NCBI RefSeq assembly: GCF_024347535.1
Contig: NZ_AP025497.1
Span: forward strand, 1,922,001 to 1,986,000
Length of the DNA stretch: 64,000 nucleotides
Origin: Vibrio kanaloae
GTDB taxonomy: Bacteria; Pseudomonadota; Gammaproteobacteria; Enterobacterales; Vibrionaceae
Direction of reading: 5' to 3'
The notes beneath the pieces are model-generated. The model worked only from the letters and a program-made list of their open reading frames with translations. It was not told the DNA's origin and did not search any database. Of the stretch, positions 18,193 through 27,119 are shown piece by piece. Position 1 is the first letter of the stretch; every line of letters starts with the position of its first letter. The position numbers and the translations under genes were made by a program.

Positions 18193-18265
18193 ACAAATAA
18201 TAAAAAAACCCGTAGGGTGATCATTAAGAAATATTGAATTGGCTTAGGGAATATGAGGAATACTC

Positions 18266-19177
18266 ATGATAGAGCTTAAACATCTTCGAACATTGACCAC
18301 CTTGAGAGACAGCGGCTCACTGACAGCAACGGCAACCTCTCTTCATCTGACGCAATCGGCGCTTTCTCACCAATTGAAAGACCTTGAGGCTCGTATTGGC
18401 GGTCAGCTTTTCCTGCGCAAAACTAGGCCAGTAAAATTCACCTCTGAAGGTGAGATTCTGCTTAAGCTCGCCGATGAGATACAACCAAGAATTGCTAAAG
18501 CAGAAAACGAACTCGCAAGCCTAAAAGAGGATGTGAATGGTCGTTTGCACATGGCGATCGAATGTCACTCATGCTTCCAATGGTTAATGCCCGCTTTGAA
18601 GGAATACCAAGTGGCTTGGCCAAGCGTAACGCTCGATTTTTCATCAGGCTTTGGTTTTGAACCGCTACCCGCATTAATGGCGGGCGAGCTAGACTTGGTG
18701 ATCACCTCAGACATTCAGCCCCGTTCAGAGGTTCACTATGAACCACTCTTTGATTTCGAGATGCGTTTGATCACGGCTATTAATTCACCTTTAGCAGAGA
18801 AGCCAAGCATCGACCCACAAGATCTTAGTAATGTGACAATGCTTTCCTATCCCGTTCAGAAGCAACGTCTCGATGTAGTGAAACACTTTTTGCAACCTGC
18901 AGGTGTAGAGCCGAATAAATGGAAACAGGCAGATAACACATTAATGTTGGTGCAAATGGTATCAGCTGGTCTAGGGGTCGCAGCCCTACCAAACTGGGCG
19001 ATCAGTGAATTTTTAAGACAAGGTTTAATCGCTAGTAAACCATTGGGCGACGGCTTATCGCGACGACTATTTGCTGCGGTAAGAAACTCAGAAAAAGACA
19101 AACGCTATCTACAAGCTTTCTTTAGCACAGCAAGACAGCAAAGTAAGAGTCACCTTGATGGTATTGAAGTCGTTTAA
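18266..19177 (+). CDS. metR: LysR-family activator of methionine genes, MetR
   Basis: Homocysteine-responsive activator of metE and related genes. The N terminus MIELKHLRTLTTLRDSGSLTATATSLHLTQSALSHQLK is a textbook MetR winged helix with the LTQSALSHQ recognition helix. The rest (about 90-300) is the effector domain, including the IECHSCFQWLMPALKEY segment typical of MetR. The 303 residues are normal. GAGGA lies at a good distance before the ATG, and it is divergent from metE as in enterics. Confidence 0.96.
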   Translation: MIELKHLRTLTTLRDSGSLTATATSLHLTQSALSHQLKDLEARIGGQLFLRKTRPVKFTSEGEILLKLADEIQPRIAKAENELASLKEDVNGRLHMAIECHSCFQWLMPALKEYQVAWPSVTLDFSSGFGFEPLPALMAGELDLVITSDIQPRSEVHYEPLFDFEMRLITAINSPLAEKPSIDPQDLSNVTMLSYPVQKQRLDVVKHFLQPAGVEPNKWKQADNTLMLVQMVSAGLGVAALPNWAISEFLRQGLIASKPLGDGLSRRLFAAVRNSEKDKRYLQAFFSTARQQSKSHLDGIEVV

Positions 19178-19228
19178 GATCGATACATGATGATGTGATA
19201 CAAGCCAGCACTATAAGAAAGAAACAAA

Positions 19229-19257
19229 AAAAGTCACAGGTTCGTTCTGTGACTTTT
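19229..19257. terminator. Terminator between metR and the DUF4250 gene
   Basis: Stem AAAAGTCACAG and CTGTGACTTTT with the loop GTTCGTT. It has an A-run on the left and a T-run on the right, and can end both convergent transcripts. Confidence 0.88.
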
Positions 19258-19289
19258 AAATGGTGTCGATTCATAAGCTAATTTATGAC

Positions 19290-19490
19290 TTATCTCGAAT
19301 AAGACTTAAACTGGTTAGTCAGTGGATCGTATTGATAGCCAAGCATATCCAACTTACCCACAACACTTTCAGTATCCATTTCATACATACTGATCAGCTC
19401 TTCAAAGCTATCGCACTCTAAACGAAGTTTCTCATTCACAATTCCAAGCAAAATAATGCTATCCAGACTTTTGACGTTGCTTAAATCCAT
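19290..19490 (-). CDS. DUF4250 family small protein
   Basis: A 66-residue protein that fits the DUF4250 family: MDLSNVKSLDSIILLGIVNEKLRLE, a short helical middle, then KLDMLGYQYDPLTNQFKS at the end. The latter matches the family signature of a gly-tyr-x-tyr-(D/N)-x-x-x-N-Q-F stretch. GGAG stands seven bases before the ATG. The function of the family is unknown. The gene stands alone between metR and a membrane protein gene. Confidence 0.8.
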   Translation of the reverse strand: MDLSNVKSLDSIILLGIVNEKLRLECDSFEELISMYEMDTESVVGKLDMLGYQYDPLTNQFKSYSR

Positions 19491-19603
19491 CCCGTACTCC
19501 TTACGAACATACCGACTAAAGTTAAGTTTAGAACGCTTACCAAGGTCACGCTAAAAAATAGATCACACTTCTTAAATCAGATGAATGGTTACAATGCACA
19601 AAG

Positions 19604-20284
19604 TTACAGTGCCCAAACTGGCGTTAAACCAACAGCTGCCGCTAATAACATCAACAATGAAACCGTAAGCTGAAGCTTTTCAGGTGTCTTAACGAACAGT
19701 AAATGCCAACACCAAATCACGATGGAAGAGATAAGCAAAGCAAAGCTAAACAACAAGGTTGAAATAACAGGTTCTAGTTGCGCTTCAGACAGTGAATAAA
19801 CGTTGATCACGGTCGCCAATACCACTAGCATGCCACTTAATACGCCCACAACAGGCAGAACGCGGTGAAATGCTTGTAAGCGCGTTCTTGCGATAGTCAG
19901 CAGTAAATGTCCGAAAGAAGCACCCAGTAAAGCCACCTGCACCACAGTCGTAATAATACCAACTGGATTTACCTGTTCGCTTGCTTGGATAGCAACGTAT
20001 GACAGCGCCAAACCACACGCAAGATACATCACCCAGACAGGGCCTGAGTCACGTGTCTTCTTAGTTTGAACTTGAGAATAGAAGTAAAAGATAGCGAATA
20101 CGATCAGAAACGCTTCAATTCTCAATGAAGCAACAGCAAGCCAAAGCACGCCAATCGCAGGTAACATCTTGTGAATACGGCCACGTTGTCCCGGGCAAAT
20201 ATCCCCTTTTACCAAGATGAGGGTTAAGATCAGTTGGGCTCCCAATAGCATCGGAGCAAATTGTACTAATAATGATTCGACCAT
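19604..20284 (-). CDS. Unknown polytopic membrane protein
   Basis: I do not recognise this 226-residue protein. Most of it is hydrophobic, with about seven predicted membrane segments (near residues 5-25, 38-70, 83-100, 108-130, 141-165, 172-197 and 204-224). The only clearly polar stretch is KGDICPGQRGRIHK. Codon use looks like its neighbours. The gene sits alone on the minus strand, divergent from ygiQ over 235 bases. It could be a small transporter or an envelope factor, but nothing in the sequence decides. Confidence 0.75.
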   Translation of the reverse strand: MVESLLVQFAPMLLGAQLILTLILVKGDICPGQRGRIHKMLPAIGVLWLAVASLRIEAFLIVFAIFYFYSQVQTKKTRDSGPVWVMYLACGLALSYVAIQASEQVNPVGIITTVVQVALLGASFGHLLLTIARTRLQAFHRVLPVVGVLSGMLVVLATVINVYSLSEAQLEPVISTLLFSFALLISSIVIWCWHLLFVKTPEKLQLTVSLLMLLAAAVGLTPVWAL

Positions 20285-20519
20285 TATGGATCTACTTATT
20301 CAGACTTATTTTCGCGAATAATATCAAAAACTGCTGCGAACACTAATCAAAATAACAAATTAGCCACTCTACTTAACGCTTCAACTATGCTGGGGTGTAG
20401 CTCTTGTGTCTTATTTCACCAAAATGACTAAAGACACTAGAATTAACAAGGGCATGTTCTACTGGCTACTCTAGTCTCATGCCGCTATAATTCCCGCCTC
20501 AAAAATCAGAGGTTGAAAT

Positions 20520-22922
20520 ATGTACAGCAATATCACTCCTATTCACGAACACAAAAAATACTGGGCCGAGTGCTACGGAACCGCACCCTTTTTGCCTACC
20601 AGTAGAAAGGAGATGGATGCTCTTGGATGGGATAGCTGTGACATAATTATTGTAACGGGCGACGCTTATGTCGATCACCCAAGCTTTGGTATGGCTATCA
20701 TTGGCCGTTTGCTTGAAGCTCAAGGCTTCCGCGTGGGCATTATTGCCCAACCTAAGTGGGACAGTAAAGATGCCTTCATGGAACTGGGTAGACCTAACCT
20801 ATTCTTCGGCATCACAGCGGGTAACATGGACTCCATGATCAACCGCTACACCTCTGATCGCAAATTACGTCACGATGATGCTTACACGCCAAACAACGAA
20901 GGTGGCAAGCGTCCTGACCGTGCAACTCTGGTTTACTCTCAACGCTGCCGTGAAGCTTATAAAGGCACGCCAATCGTGCTTGGTGGTATCGAAGCAAGTT
21001 TACGCCGAGTTGCACACTACGATTACTGGTCAGATAAAGTCCGTCGCTCTGTACTGTTTGATGCAAAAGCTGACATTCTTCTTTTTGGCAACGCTGAGCG
21101 TGCGCTAGTTGAAGTAGCACACCGCATTGCTGACGGCGAAGACATGTCTACGCTGACTAATATTCGTGGTACTGCAATCAATATTGCAGCAGCCCCTGAA
21201 GGCTTCAAAATCATCGACTCTTCTCGTATCGAAAAGCCGAACAAAGCTTACGTGCCCGTGAACCCGTACGAAGTGGAAACGCAATGTGATACCAAGAAAG
21301 ACGAAAAAGTGGAAGAAGTAAAGGCACAACCCATTGCCATTCGCCCTTCTCGTCACGATGCAAAAACAACTGCTGTTCGTATCCCTGCATTCGAAAAGCT
21401 AAACAACGACCGTATTCTCTACGCTCACGCTAGCCGTATTTTACACCTAGAAACAAACCCGTATTCAGGTCGTGCTTTGATTCAACGTCACGGAGACCGT
21501 GAACTTTGGGTTAACCAAGCACCAATTCCATTGACCACAGAAGAGATGGATTACGTATTTGGCCTTGCTTACAAACGTGTTCCTCACCCTATGTACGGCA
21601 AAGCGAAGATTCCTGCTTACGACATGATCAAAACCTCTGTGAACATCATGCGTGGTTGTTTTGGGGGTTGTTCTTTCTGTTCAATCACAGAGCACGAAGG
21701 TCGTATCATTCAGAACCGTTCGAAAGAATCTATCTTGGATGAAATCGAAGACATTAAAGATAAAGTACCTGGCTTTACCGGTACTATTTCTGACTTGGGT
21801 GGCCCAACAGCAAACATGTACCGTTTAGGCTGTTCAGACCCGAAAGCGGAAATTAACTGTCGTCGCCCATCATGTGTTTTCCCGAAAATCTGTGAGAAGC
21901 TAAACACAGACCACCAGCACACGATTGACCTTTACCGCTCAGCGAGAAAAGTTCCGGGCATTAAGAAAGTAATGGTCGCATCAGGCGTTCGTTATGACCT
22001 TGCGATTGAATCTCCAGAATACGTACGTGAACTTGTAACGCATCACGTAGGTGGTTACTTGAAGATTGCTCCAGAGCATACTGAAAAAGGCCCTCTGGAT
22101 CTGATGATGAAACCGGGCATGGGCACTTACGATCGTTTCAAAGAGATGTTCGAGAAGTACAGCGCTGAAGCCGGTAAGAAACAGTATCTAATTCCTTACT
22201 TCATCTCGGCTCACCCGGGCACAGAAGATGAAGACATGCTTAACCTTGCGTTGTGGCTGAAAAAGCACAACTACGAGTGTGACCAAGTACAGAACTTCTA
22301 CCCATCGCCAATGTGTAATGCAACGTCGATGTACTACTCAGAGACTAACCCTCTGAAGCGTGTGAAATATAAAAAACGTGAAGATGTGCCTGTGCCTAAA
22401 GGTGACCGTCAACGTCGTCTGCATAAAGCATTGCTTCGTTACCACGATCCAGAGAACTGGAAGATCATCCGCGAAGCGCTAATCGATATGGGTAAGAAGC
22501 ACCTTATCGGTGACAAGCCGGGCTGTTTGATTCCGGAAGAAGACTTTGATACGCAAACACCGGCACAACGTCGTAAATCTGGTCGTCACGGCTCACAACG
22601 TTTTGCAACTAAGCACAGTAAAGCTCAACCGGGTCTTGGCGGCGAAAGCCCACGTAACCATTCTAAGCCTGGTGGCAATAAGCCTAAACCGGGTGGTAAG
22701 AAGCCAACAGGTAGCCAAAACAACGGCAATCAGGGCAACGGAAAACAGAACGGTAATGATAATAAACCAGCGACTGGCTTCATCAAAAAAGCCCCTGGTA
22801 GCCAGCAATCGCAAGGCAATAGCAGCGGAAATAGCAAGCCAAACCGCAGTAAAGCGGGCAATGGTCAAGGTGGTAAACCTGCGAGTAACGGCAAGAATCG
22901 CCAACGCGCAACACAGCGTTAA
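20520..22922 (+). CDS. ygiQ: Radical SAM protein YgiQ (UPF0313)
   Basis: An 800-residue radical SAM enzyme of the YgiQ family whose substrate is not established. A B12-binding-like N-terminal domain runs to about 300. The cluster motif GCFGGCSFC follows with Cys380, Cys384 and Cys387, and then the SAM domain ([18 protein letters not shown]) and the family C-terminal domain to about 670. The last 120 residues are a Gly/Asn/Gln/Lys/Pro-rich low-complexity tail, common in Vibrio YgiQ. Such basic tails often bind RNA, which is speculative here. GAGG precedes the ATG. Confidence 0.95.
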   Translation: MYSNITPIHEHKKYWAECYGTAPFLPTSRKEMDALGWDSCDIIIVTGDAYVDHPSFGMAIIGRLLEAQGFRVGIIAQPKWDSKDAFMELGRPNLFFGITAGNMDSMINRYTSDRKLRHDDAYTPNNEGGKRPDRATLVYSQRCREAYKGTPIVLGGIEASLRRVAHYDYWSDKVRRSVLFDAKADILLFGNAERALVEVAHRIADGEDMSTLTNIRGTAINIAAAPEGFKIIDSSRIEKPNKAYVPVNPYEVETQCDTKKDEKVEEVKAQPIAIRPSRHDAKTTAVRIPAFEKLNNDRILYAHASRILHLETNPYSGRALIQRHGDRELWVNQAPIPLTTEEMDYVFGLAYKRVPHPMYGKAKIPAYDMIKTSVNIMRGCFGGCSFCSITEHEGRIIQNRSKESILDEIEDIKDKVPGFTGTISDLGGPTANMYRLGCSDPKAEINCRRPSCVFPKICEKLNTDHQHTIDLYRSARKVPGIKKVMVASGVRYDLAIESPEYVRELVTHHVGGYLKIAPEHTEKGPLDLMMKPGMGTYDRFKEMFEKYSAEAGKKQYLIPYFISAHPGTEDEDMLNLALWLKKHNYECDQVQNFYPSPMCNATSMYYSETNPLKRVKYKKREDVPVPKGDRQRRLHKALLRYHDPENWKIIREALIDMGKKHLIGDKPGCLIPEEDFDTQTPAQRRKSGRHGSQRFATKHSKAQPGLGGESPRNHSKPGGNKPKPGGKKPTGSQNNGNQGNGKQNGNDNKPATGFIKKAPGSQQSQGNSSGNSKPNRSKAGNGQGGKPASNGKNRQRATQR

Positions 22923-22965
22923 TATAGCTATAGCGACTTCATTTACTTGGTTATCATATTAATAA

Positions 22966-22994
22966 AAAGCGCAGCTATTTAGCTGCGCTTTTTT
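22966..22994. terminator. Terminator after ygiQ
   Basis: Perfect stem AAAAGCGCAGCTA/TAGCTGCGCTTTT with a two-base loop, with T-runs in both directions. It can also end the convergent XRE-cupin transcript. Confidence 0.9.
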
Positions 22995-23034
22995 GTATCT
23001 TGAAACATGACGACATTATCTTAAGTACCACCAA

Positions 23035-23745
23035 CTATGACCGCTGCCATTGATTAGGGTAATGGATAATATTGTGGAAAATGGCTTTTTCTTGCCCTGT
23101 ATTTTTATAACCATGACGCTGTTCTGCATTAAAACGAACGGCTTGTCCCGAGCTTAACTCATGCCAACTATCATCAAAGAAAACCGCCATTTGACCTGAA
23201 ATACACAAAATATGCTCCGTCACACCGGCACTATGAGGTTCAGAGAAATGTTGATAGTTTTCTGCCAACCTAAGCTCATACAATTCGAAGCCTACAGATG
23301 GCTCAAAAGGGAACACAACACTTACCGAGAAACCGTCCTTCAAACTTTCGTCGCGTAATATATTCGCATCTCGGAACAAGCTCACCAGTTCGTTGTTTGA
23401 AGAAGGCAAAATCAAACTTGAGAATGACACATTAAACCCAGTCGCTATTTGCCATAGTTTTGCGACCGTTGGACTAGACTCACCACGCTCAATCTGACCA
23501 AGCATAGCTTTGCTTACCCCAGTCGCTTTCGCGGTCGCATCGAGGCTCCATCCTTTTTCTTTACGAATCCGCTTTAGATTTTGGCTTACCTGCAATTCGG
23601 TTTTCACGTTCAAGTTATTTTGTACACTTAAAGCTTCTCCTGCATTCGAAACTTCATCTGCTTTCAAACGACCTTCGGCATTCAGGCTACCCATTACATT
23701 CAAGCGGTCTTCTGTATTCACGTTTTTCGACATGTTTTCGTTCAT
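23035..23745 (-). CDS. XRE-cupin transcriptional regulator with repeat arm
   Basis: A regulator with a Cro/C1-type helix-turn-helix (about 53-112: NLKRIRKEKGWSLDATAKATGVSKAMLGQIERGESSPTV) and a C-terminal cupin sensor domain (about 155-235: EHILCISGQMAVFF, RFNAEQRHGYKNTG). Before the HTH lie about 57 extra residues, of which 10-57 are eight hexapeptide repeats (see the repeat entry). Homologues usually start near the HTH, and a TTG at 23595 (Leu51) marks where such a start would be. The long frame has an AGGTAG before the ATG. It is divergent from the benE gene and probably regulates it and itself through the palindrome at 23814. Confidence 0.88.
   Translation of the reverse strand: MNENMSKNVNTEDRLNVMGSLNAEGRLKADEVSNAGEALSVQNNLNVKTELQVSQNLKRIRKEKGWSLDATAKATGVSKAMLGQIERGESSPTVAKLWQIATGFNVSFSSLILPSSNNELVSLFRDANILRDESLKDGFSVSVVFPFEPSVGFELYELRLAENYQHFSEPHSAGVTEHILCISGQMAVFFDDSWHELSSGQAVRFNAEQRHGYKNTGQEKAIFHNIIHYPNQWQRS
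23575..23718 (-). repeat. Eight 18-bp tandem repeats coding hexapeptides
   Basis: Residues 10-57 of the XRE-cupin protein read NTEDRL, NVMGSL, NAEGRL, KADEVS, NAGEAL, SVQNNL, NVKTEL, QVSQNL. The pattern is N-(V/A/T)-x-x-x-L with a strict 18-base period, in frame throughout, and on the DNA a TTCA-type core recurs every 18 bases. It looks like a degenerate minisatellite that expanded inside or in front of the gene. Confidence 0.8.
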
Positions 23746-23813
23746 CTACCTATTTGAGTTTGCTCGTATATTAAATTGTTACGAATAGCTATTACGAACA
23801 AGTTTATACAAAT

Positions 23814-23843
23814 AGCACTTGTGCGCTATAACGCACAAGTGCT
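23814..23843. promoter_or_regulatory. Perfect 12-bp-arm palindrome, operator of the XRE-cupin/benE pair
   Basis: AGCACTTGTGCG and CGCACAAGTGCT form a perfect inverted repeat around the 6-base spacer CTATAA, between the two divergent genes. The inner sequence TATAACGCACAA is repeated exactly at 23863-23874. The regulator of this pair is the natural binder, and the site lies 40-70 bases from both starts. Confidence 0.75.
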
Positions 23844-23862
23844 AAGTTACTCCTATGTATGT

Positions 23863-23874
23863 TATAACGCACAA
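23863..23874 (+). promoter_or_regulatory. Second copy of the operator half-site next to the benE RBS
   Basis: TATAACGCACAA is a 12-base exact copy of the right half of the palindrome (23827-23838), 36 bases downstream. It ends 14 bases before the benE ATG, so a protein bound there would cover the promoter or the ribosome site. Confidence 0.6.
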
Positions 23875-23888
23875 CGAGAGTGGTGAAT

Positions 23889-25094
23889 ATGGATCAAGTT
23901 AAGTTTTCTCACATCAGTACTGGTTTCATTGCAGTATTTATCGGTTATGCGAGTGCGGCGGCGATCATTTTCCAAGCTGCTAGCAGTGCTGGCGCGAATC
24001 AAGAGCAAATTGCATCTTGGTTTTGGGCACTTGGAATAGGTATGGGCATGTCAACTCTTCTACTGTCATGGCGATATAAGCAACCGATTGTGACGGCTTG
24101 GTCTACACCGGGTGCGGCTTTACTCATCTCATCGCTGGATGGACTCACCGTAGAACAAGCCGTCGCGATCTTCCTATTTAGTTCGCTCCTCATCACCATT
24201 ACAGGTCTAACAGGGGTTTTTGAAACACTTCTTAAGCGAATACCTACGTCAATCGCCTCTGCAATGTTAGCTGGTGTGTTGTGGATGTTTGGCATCGGAA
24301 TGTTTTCTTCTATGTCTCAAGAAGCTGTCATCATCAGCACTATGCTAGCCGCTTATATTCTCGCTAAACCTAGGTTTGGGAATCTTTTGATACCTTTTAT
24401 TCTACTACTCGCAGCCATGATGAGTGGCATCGCGGGAAAGTTGGATTTATCGAATGTGAACTTAACGCTGACTCAACCTATGTTCATCACACCCGATTTT
24501 GACTGGTCATCTTTATTGAGTGTAGGGATTCCCCTATTTATTGTGACAATGGCATCCCAGAACTTACCGGGTTTCGCCGTATTAAAAGCCAATGGTTATA
24601 ACCCACCAGCATCTCGAATTATAACCACAACAGGCGTTACCGGTTTATTGCTTGCGCCATTTGGCGGTTTTGCTTTTAATTTGTCGGCACTGACAGGGGC
24701 AATATGTATGAGCCCAAACGCGGATCCGAACCCGAAGAGCCGCTACAAAGCGGCTTTAGCTGTAGGCGGTTTCTATTTATTGGCAGGAGTATTCGGAACA
24801 ACCTTTGTCTCTCTGTTTTCGTCTGTTCCTCAATCCATCATCGTAGCTATCGCTGGGCTAGCTTTGCTACCGACATTGGCTAACAGCTTAACAACCGCAC
24901 TTTCGGATGAAACACATAGAGAAGCGGCGTTATTCACTTTTTTACTGACCGCATCTGGGATTAACTTTGCCGGAGTCGCCAGCGCATTTTGGGGGCTTTG
25001 TTTAGGTTTAATTTGCTATACAATCAAAAACTGGCAGTTAGAAGTCGCTAAAACAAAACAAACCCAGCCCAAACGGGCAAACACAGGAAAATAG
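23889..25094 (+). CDS. BenE-family benzoate/H+ symporter-like transporter
   Basis: A polytopic inner-membrane protein of the benzoate:H+ symporter family, with about 12 membrane segments. Matching segments are FIAVFIGYASAAAIIFQAA, TAWSTPGAALL, a TMASQNLPGFAVLKANGY motif and the FGGFAFNLSALTGAICMSP loop. The frame opens with GTG at 23880. The ATG at 23889, 8 bases after a GAGAG RBS, is a better start and gives 401 residues. It is divergent from the XRE-cupin regulator. The substrate in Vibrio is unknown, and no benzoate catabolic genes are near. Confidence 0.9.
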   Translation: MDQVKFSHISTGFIAVFIGYASAAAIIFQAASSAGANQEQIASWFWALGIGMGMSTLLLSWRYKQPIVTAWSTPGAALLISSLDGLTVEQAVAIFLFSSLLITITGLTGVFETLLKRIPTSIASAMLAGVLWMFGIGMFSSMSQEAVIISTMLAAYILAKPRFGNLLIPFILLLAAMMSGIAGKLDLSNVNLTLTQPMFITPDFDWSSLLSVGIPLFIVTMASQNLPGFAVLKANGYNPPASRIITTTGVTGLLLAPFGGFAFNLSALTGAICMSPNADPNPKSRYKAALAVGGFYLLAGVFGTTFVSLFSSVPQSIIVAIAGLALLPTLANSLTTALSDETHREAALFTFLLTASGINFAGVASAFWGLCLGLICYTIKNWQLEVAKTKQTQPKRANTGK

Positions 25095-25135
25095 CAGAGT
25101 CAAAGCTACCGTTCTCCTCGCTTAGCAATCACCTT

Positions 25136-25174
25136 AAATGGAAGGCAAGTCATTGGATGGCTTGCCTTCCATTT
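25136..25174. terminator. Strong hairpin between benE and the gtrA gene
   Basis: AAATGGAAGGCAAG and its perfect complement (14 bp) with an 11-base loop, between convergent genes. Only short T-runs follow on each side, so it may act together with the weak flanks. Confidence 0.7.
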
Positions 25175-25180
25175 ACTTGT

Positions 25181-25645
25181 CTAACGAGTAAATACCCAAT
25201 ATTGACTGAACAGGTAGTTAGTCACCATACCAACCAAGGTGCCGACGGCCATTGCGATAAATACAACCCCAGTAATCGGGGGAAGCAGACCCGTCATTAG
25301 TTTGAAGCACAGTATATTAGGTACTGCAGATATCGATGCCGAAAACATGAATTTTTGCCACTGAATCAATTTTTCAGACCAATTACCCTGCCCTCTAAAC
25401 CCAAAAGTAAGCACGCGATTACCAAACCATGTGGTCGTTGCAGCGGCAATGAAAGAACCAATTCGTGCAATCATTAGGGGTACTCCAAAGACGTAATGCA
25501 GCAATGCAAACACAGAGCAATCAACAACAAACCCACCAACCCCAACCACAGCAAATCGAACCACCTTGTGGTGAGAGCGTAACCTCTGACTGTGCGTTTG
25601 AAGCTTGTTGTTGAACATTCGTAACCCCGAGTTAACGCTGAACAT
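25181..25645 (-). CDS. GtrA family membrane protein (putative glycolipid flippase)
   Basis: Small GtrA-family protein with four membrane segments. The hallmarks are KVVRFAVVGVGGFVVDCSVFALL at the start and TTTWFGNRVLTF in the middle, and YLFSQYWVF closes it. GtrA proteins help flip undecaprenyl-phosphate-linked sugars. The frame opens with GTG at 25654, while the ATG at 25645 (154 residues) is chosen as more likely. It overlaps the upstream GT39 gene by about 14-23 bases, so all three glycosylation genes form one operon. Confidence 0.88.
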   Translation of the reverse strand: MFSVNSGLRMFNNKLQTHSQRLRSHHKVVRFAVVGVGGFVVDCSVFALLHYVFGVPLMIARIGSFIAAATTTWFGNRVLTFGFRGQGNWSEKLIQWQKFMFSASISAVPNILCFKLMTGLLPPITGVVFIAMAVGTLVGMVTNYLFSQYWVFTR

Positions 25646-27119
25646 CGCTGCCACTTTGAATGTGACTCAACGATAGATTTGGCTTGATGCTTGAGCTATG
25701 ACAGCTGAATAAAGCACGCTTTATTTTCACCGTTGGCTCTAGAATACACGTTAATGCGTTCTCTTTAATCTTGGTTTCCACTTCAGATCTTTTACCAATC
25801 AGATAGAACTTATCAATGCCATCTAGCTGCTCGATATCGAGAAGTCTTTTCGCTTGACCATGACTGTAAAATTGCCCAGAGAATGGTCGTTTACCCACGT
25901 AAAAGCTTGGCGAAGAATCCGTAATCTGTTCGAAAATAATACGGTCACTTTTCTCGTCCGCCTTGCCGAGATTCAGGTAGACCATCGCAATCATTAGCAA
26001 CACAGGTAGAACCAAAGCCACGATCGAGAACCACTTCTTATCTTTTTCCACTACGAGTATAGCAATCAACAAGCCAAGGGCCGGAATACCTGGTAGGACG
26101 TAAGCTGGGAGAATATTGCCCGCCATAGTGAAAAGAATCAGAGGTGAAATCAACCAACAGACAAGAAATAAAAACAAGCCGCGATTTTCAGTATTAATTT
26201 CTGCAATTTTCTTACGTCGAGCAAATGCCAATATAGGTAATACAATCGACCACGGCGCAGCCGCTTGAAGCCAAAACAGCCAGATCATACCTCTTGCTTG
26301 GTCATGGGCAGAACCATATAAATCGCCCTCCCAGCCACTCACAACAAAACGCTTAAAGTGCTCGCCAACAATAAAATAATCAATAAAGCCCGGTGTTGCC
26401 ATTTCAGCCATGATGTACCAAGGCAAAGCAATCGCTAGGATCAAACCTAAGCCAGACAACAATGGAAAGCGTTGCCAAAGCACTTTGAAAGCGCCAAAGA
26501 AGCCATGTTGTAATACTAACCAAGGGAAAACTGCGATACCCATGATCACAATCGCTACTGGCCCTTTTGCAAGCAAGCCTAGTGCTAAACCAATGAAACC
26601 GACGTAGCCCCAAGATCTATTAGCCTTCGCACTGCCTTCACCTTTCCAACCCTCTCCTCCTAGCCAACACAAGTAGAAGCCTAACATGGCAATGGTCATC
26701 GCTAACGTTAACGCCATGTCGGTCATCACAGCACCCGCCGCAATAGAAAAAACCCCACATGTCGCCAATACCACCGACGCCACCAACGCACTTTGCCCGG
26801 TGCGCTTCGCCATGTAAGCGGTTAACAAAATCGTCGCTACTCCCGCTAACCAGTGAGGTGCACGAACAGCAAATTCACTCAAACCAAACAACTCAATACC
26901 GACAGCACTCATCCATGTAAACAATGGTGGCTTGCCCCAAAAAGGAATGCCGTAATCGAACTGAGGGGTTAACCAATTGCCGGTTTCTACCATCAAGCGA
27001 GCCATTTCACCGTAGCGCGCTTCCGTAGTATCCATTAAAGGGTACGTCGCTAGAGATAAGAGCCTTAGAACCAACGCAAAAGCCAACAAATACCATAGGT
27101 GTGTTCGGTTCAGGCTCAT
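25632..27119 (-). CDS. Glycosyltransferase family 39 / ArnT-like integral membrane transferase
   Basis: A 495-residue GT-C fold transferase using a polyprenyl-phosphate sugar. The first periplasmic loop contains YPLMDTTEARYGEMARLM, the ArnT/PMT acid motif (TEARYG). GIPFWGKPPLFTWMS and a dozen membrane helices follow, with a soluble tail from about 410. The resemblance to ArnT suggests sugar transfer to lipid A or another envelope glycan. Its ATG overlaps the stop of the GT2 gene (ATGA), and its end overlaps gtrA. The donor and acceptor cannot be read from the sequence. Confidence 0.9.
   Translation of the reverse strand: MSLNRTHLWYLLAFALVLRLLSLATYPLMDTTEARYGEMARLMVETGNWLTPQFDYGIPFWGKPPLFTWMSAVGIELFGLSEFAVRAPHWLAGVATILLTAYMAKRTGQSALVASVVLATCGVFSIAAGAVMTDMALTLAMTIAMLGFYLCWLGGEGWKGEGSAKANRSWGYVGFIGLALGLLAKGPVAIVIMGIAVFPWLVLQHGFFGAFKVLWQRFPLLSGLGLILAIALPWYIMAEMATPGFIDYFIVGEHFKRFVVSGWEGDLYGSAHDQARGMIWLFWLQAAAPWSIVLPILAFARRKKIAEINTENRGLFLFLVCWLISPLILFTMAGNILPAYVLPGIPALGLLIAILVVEKDKKWFSIVALVLPVLLMIAMVYLNLGKADEKSDRIIFEQITDSSPSFYVGKRPFSGQFYSHGQAKRLLDIEQLDGIDKFYLIGKRSEVETKIKENALTCILEPTVKIKRALFSCHSSSIKPNLSLSHIQSGSDVQR

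Larger units (their letters stand above)
17985..18265. promoter_or_regulatory. metE-metR divergent control region
   Basis: A shared 281-base region. It contains a MetR-like site, TGAACAACGTCCA (18098-18110, seven of eight consensus bases of TGAA-N5-TTCA), and two clusters resembling the MetJ met box AGACGTCT (18058-18073 and 18169-18192, listed separately). It is AT-rich and leaves room for two divergent sigma-70 promoters, which I could not place with certainty. Confidence 0.65.

Noticed and set aside
22546..22962. ORFs overlapping the ygiQ tail on both strands (138 and 103 codons)
   Set aside because: They are shadow frames of the low-complexity tail, with no start signals.
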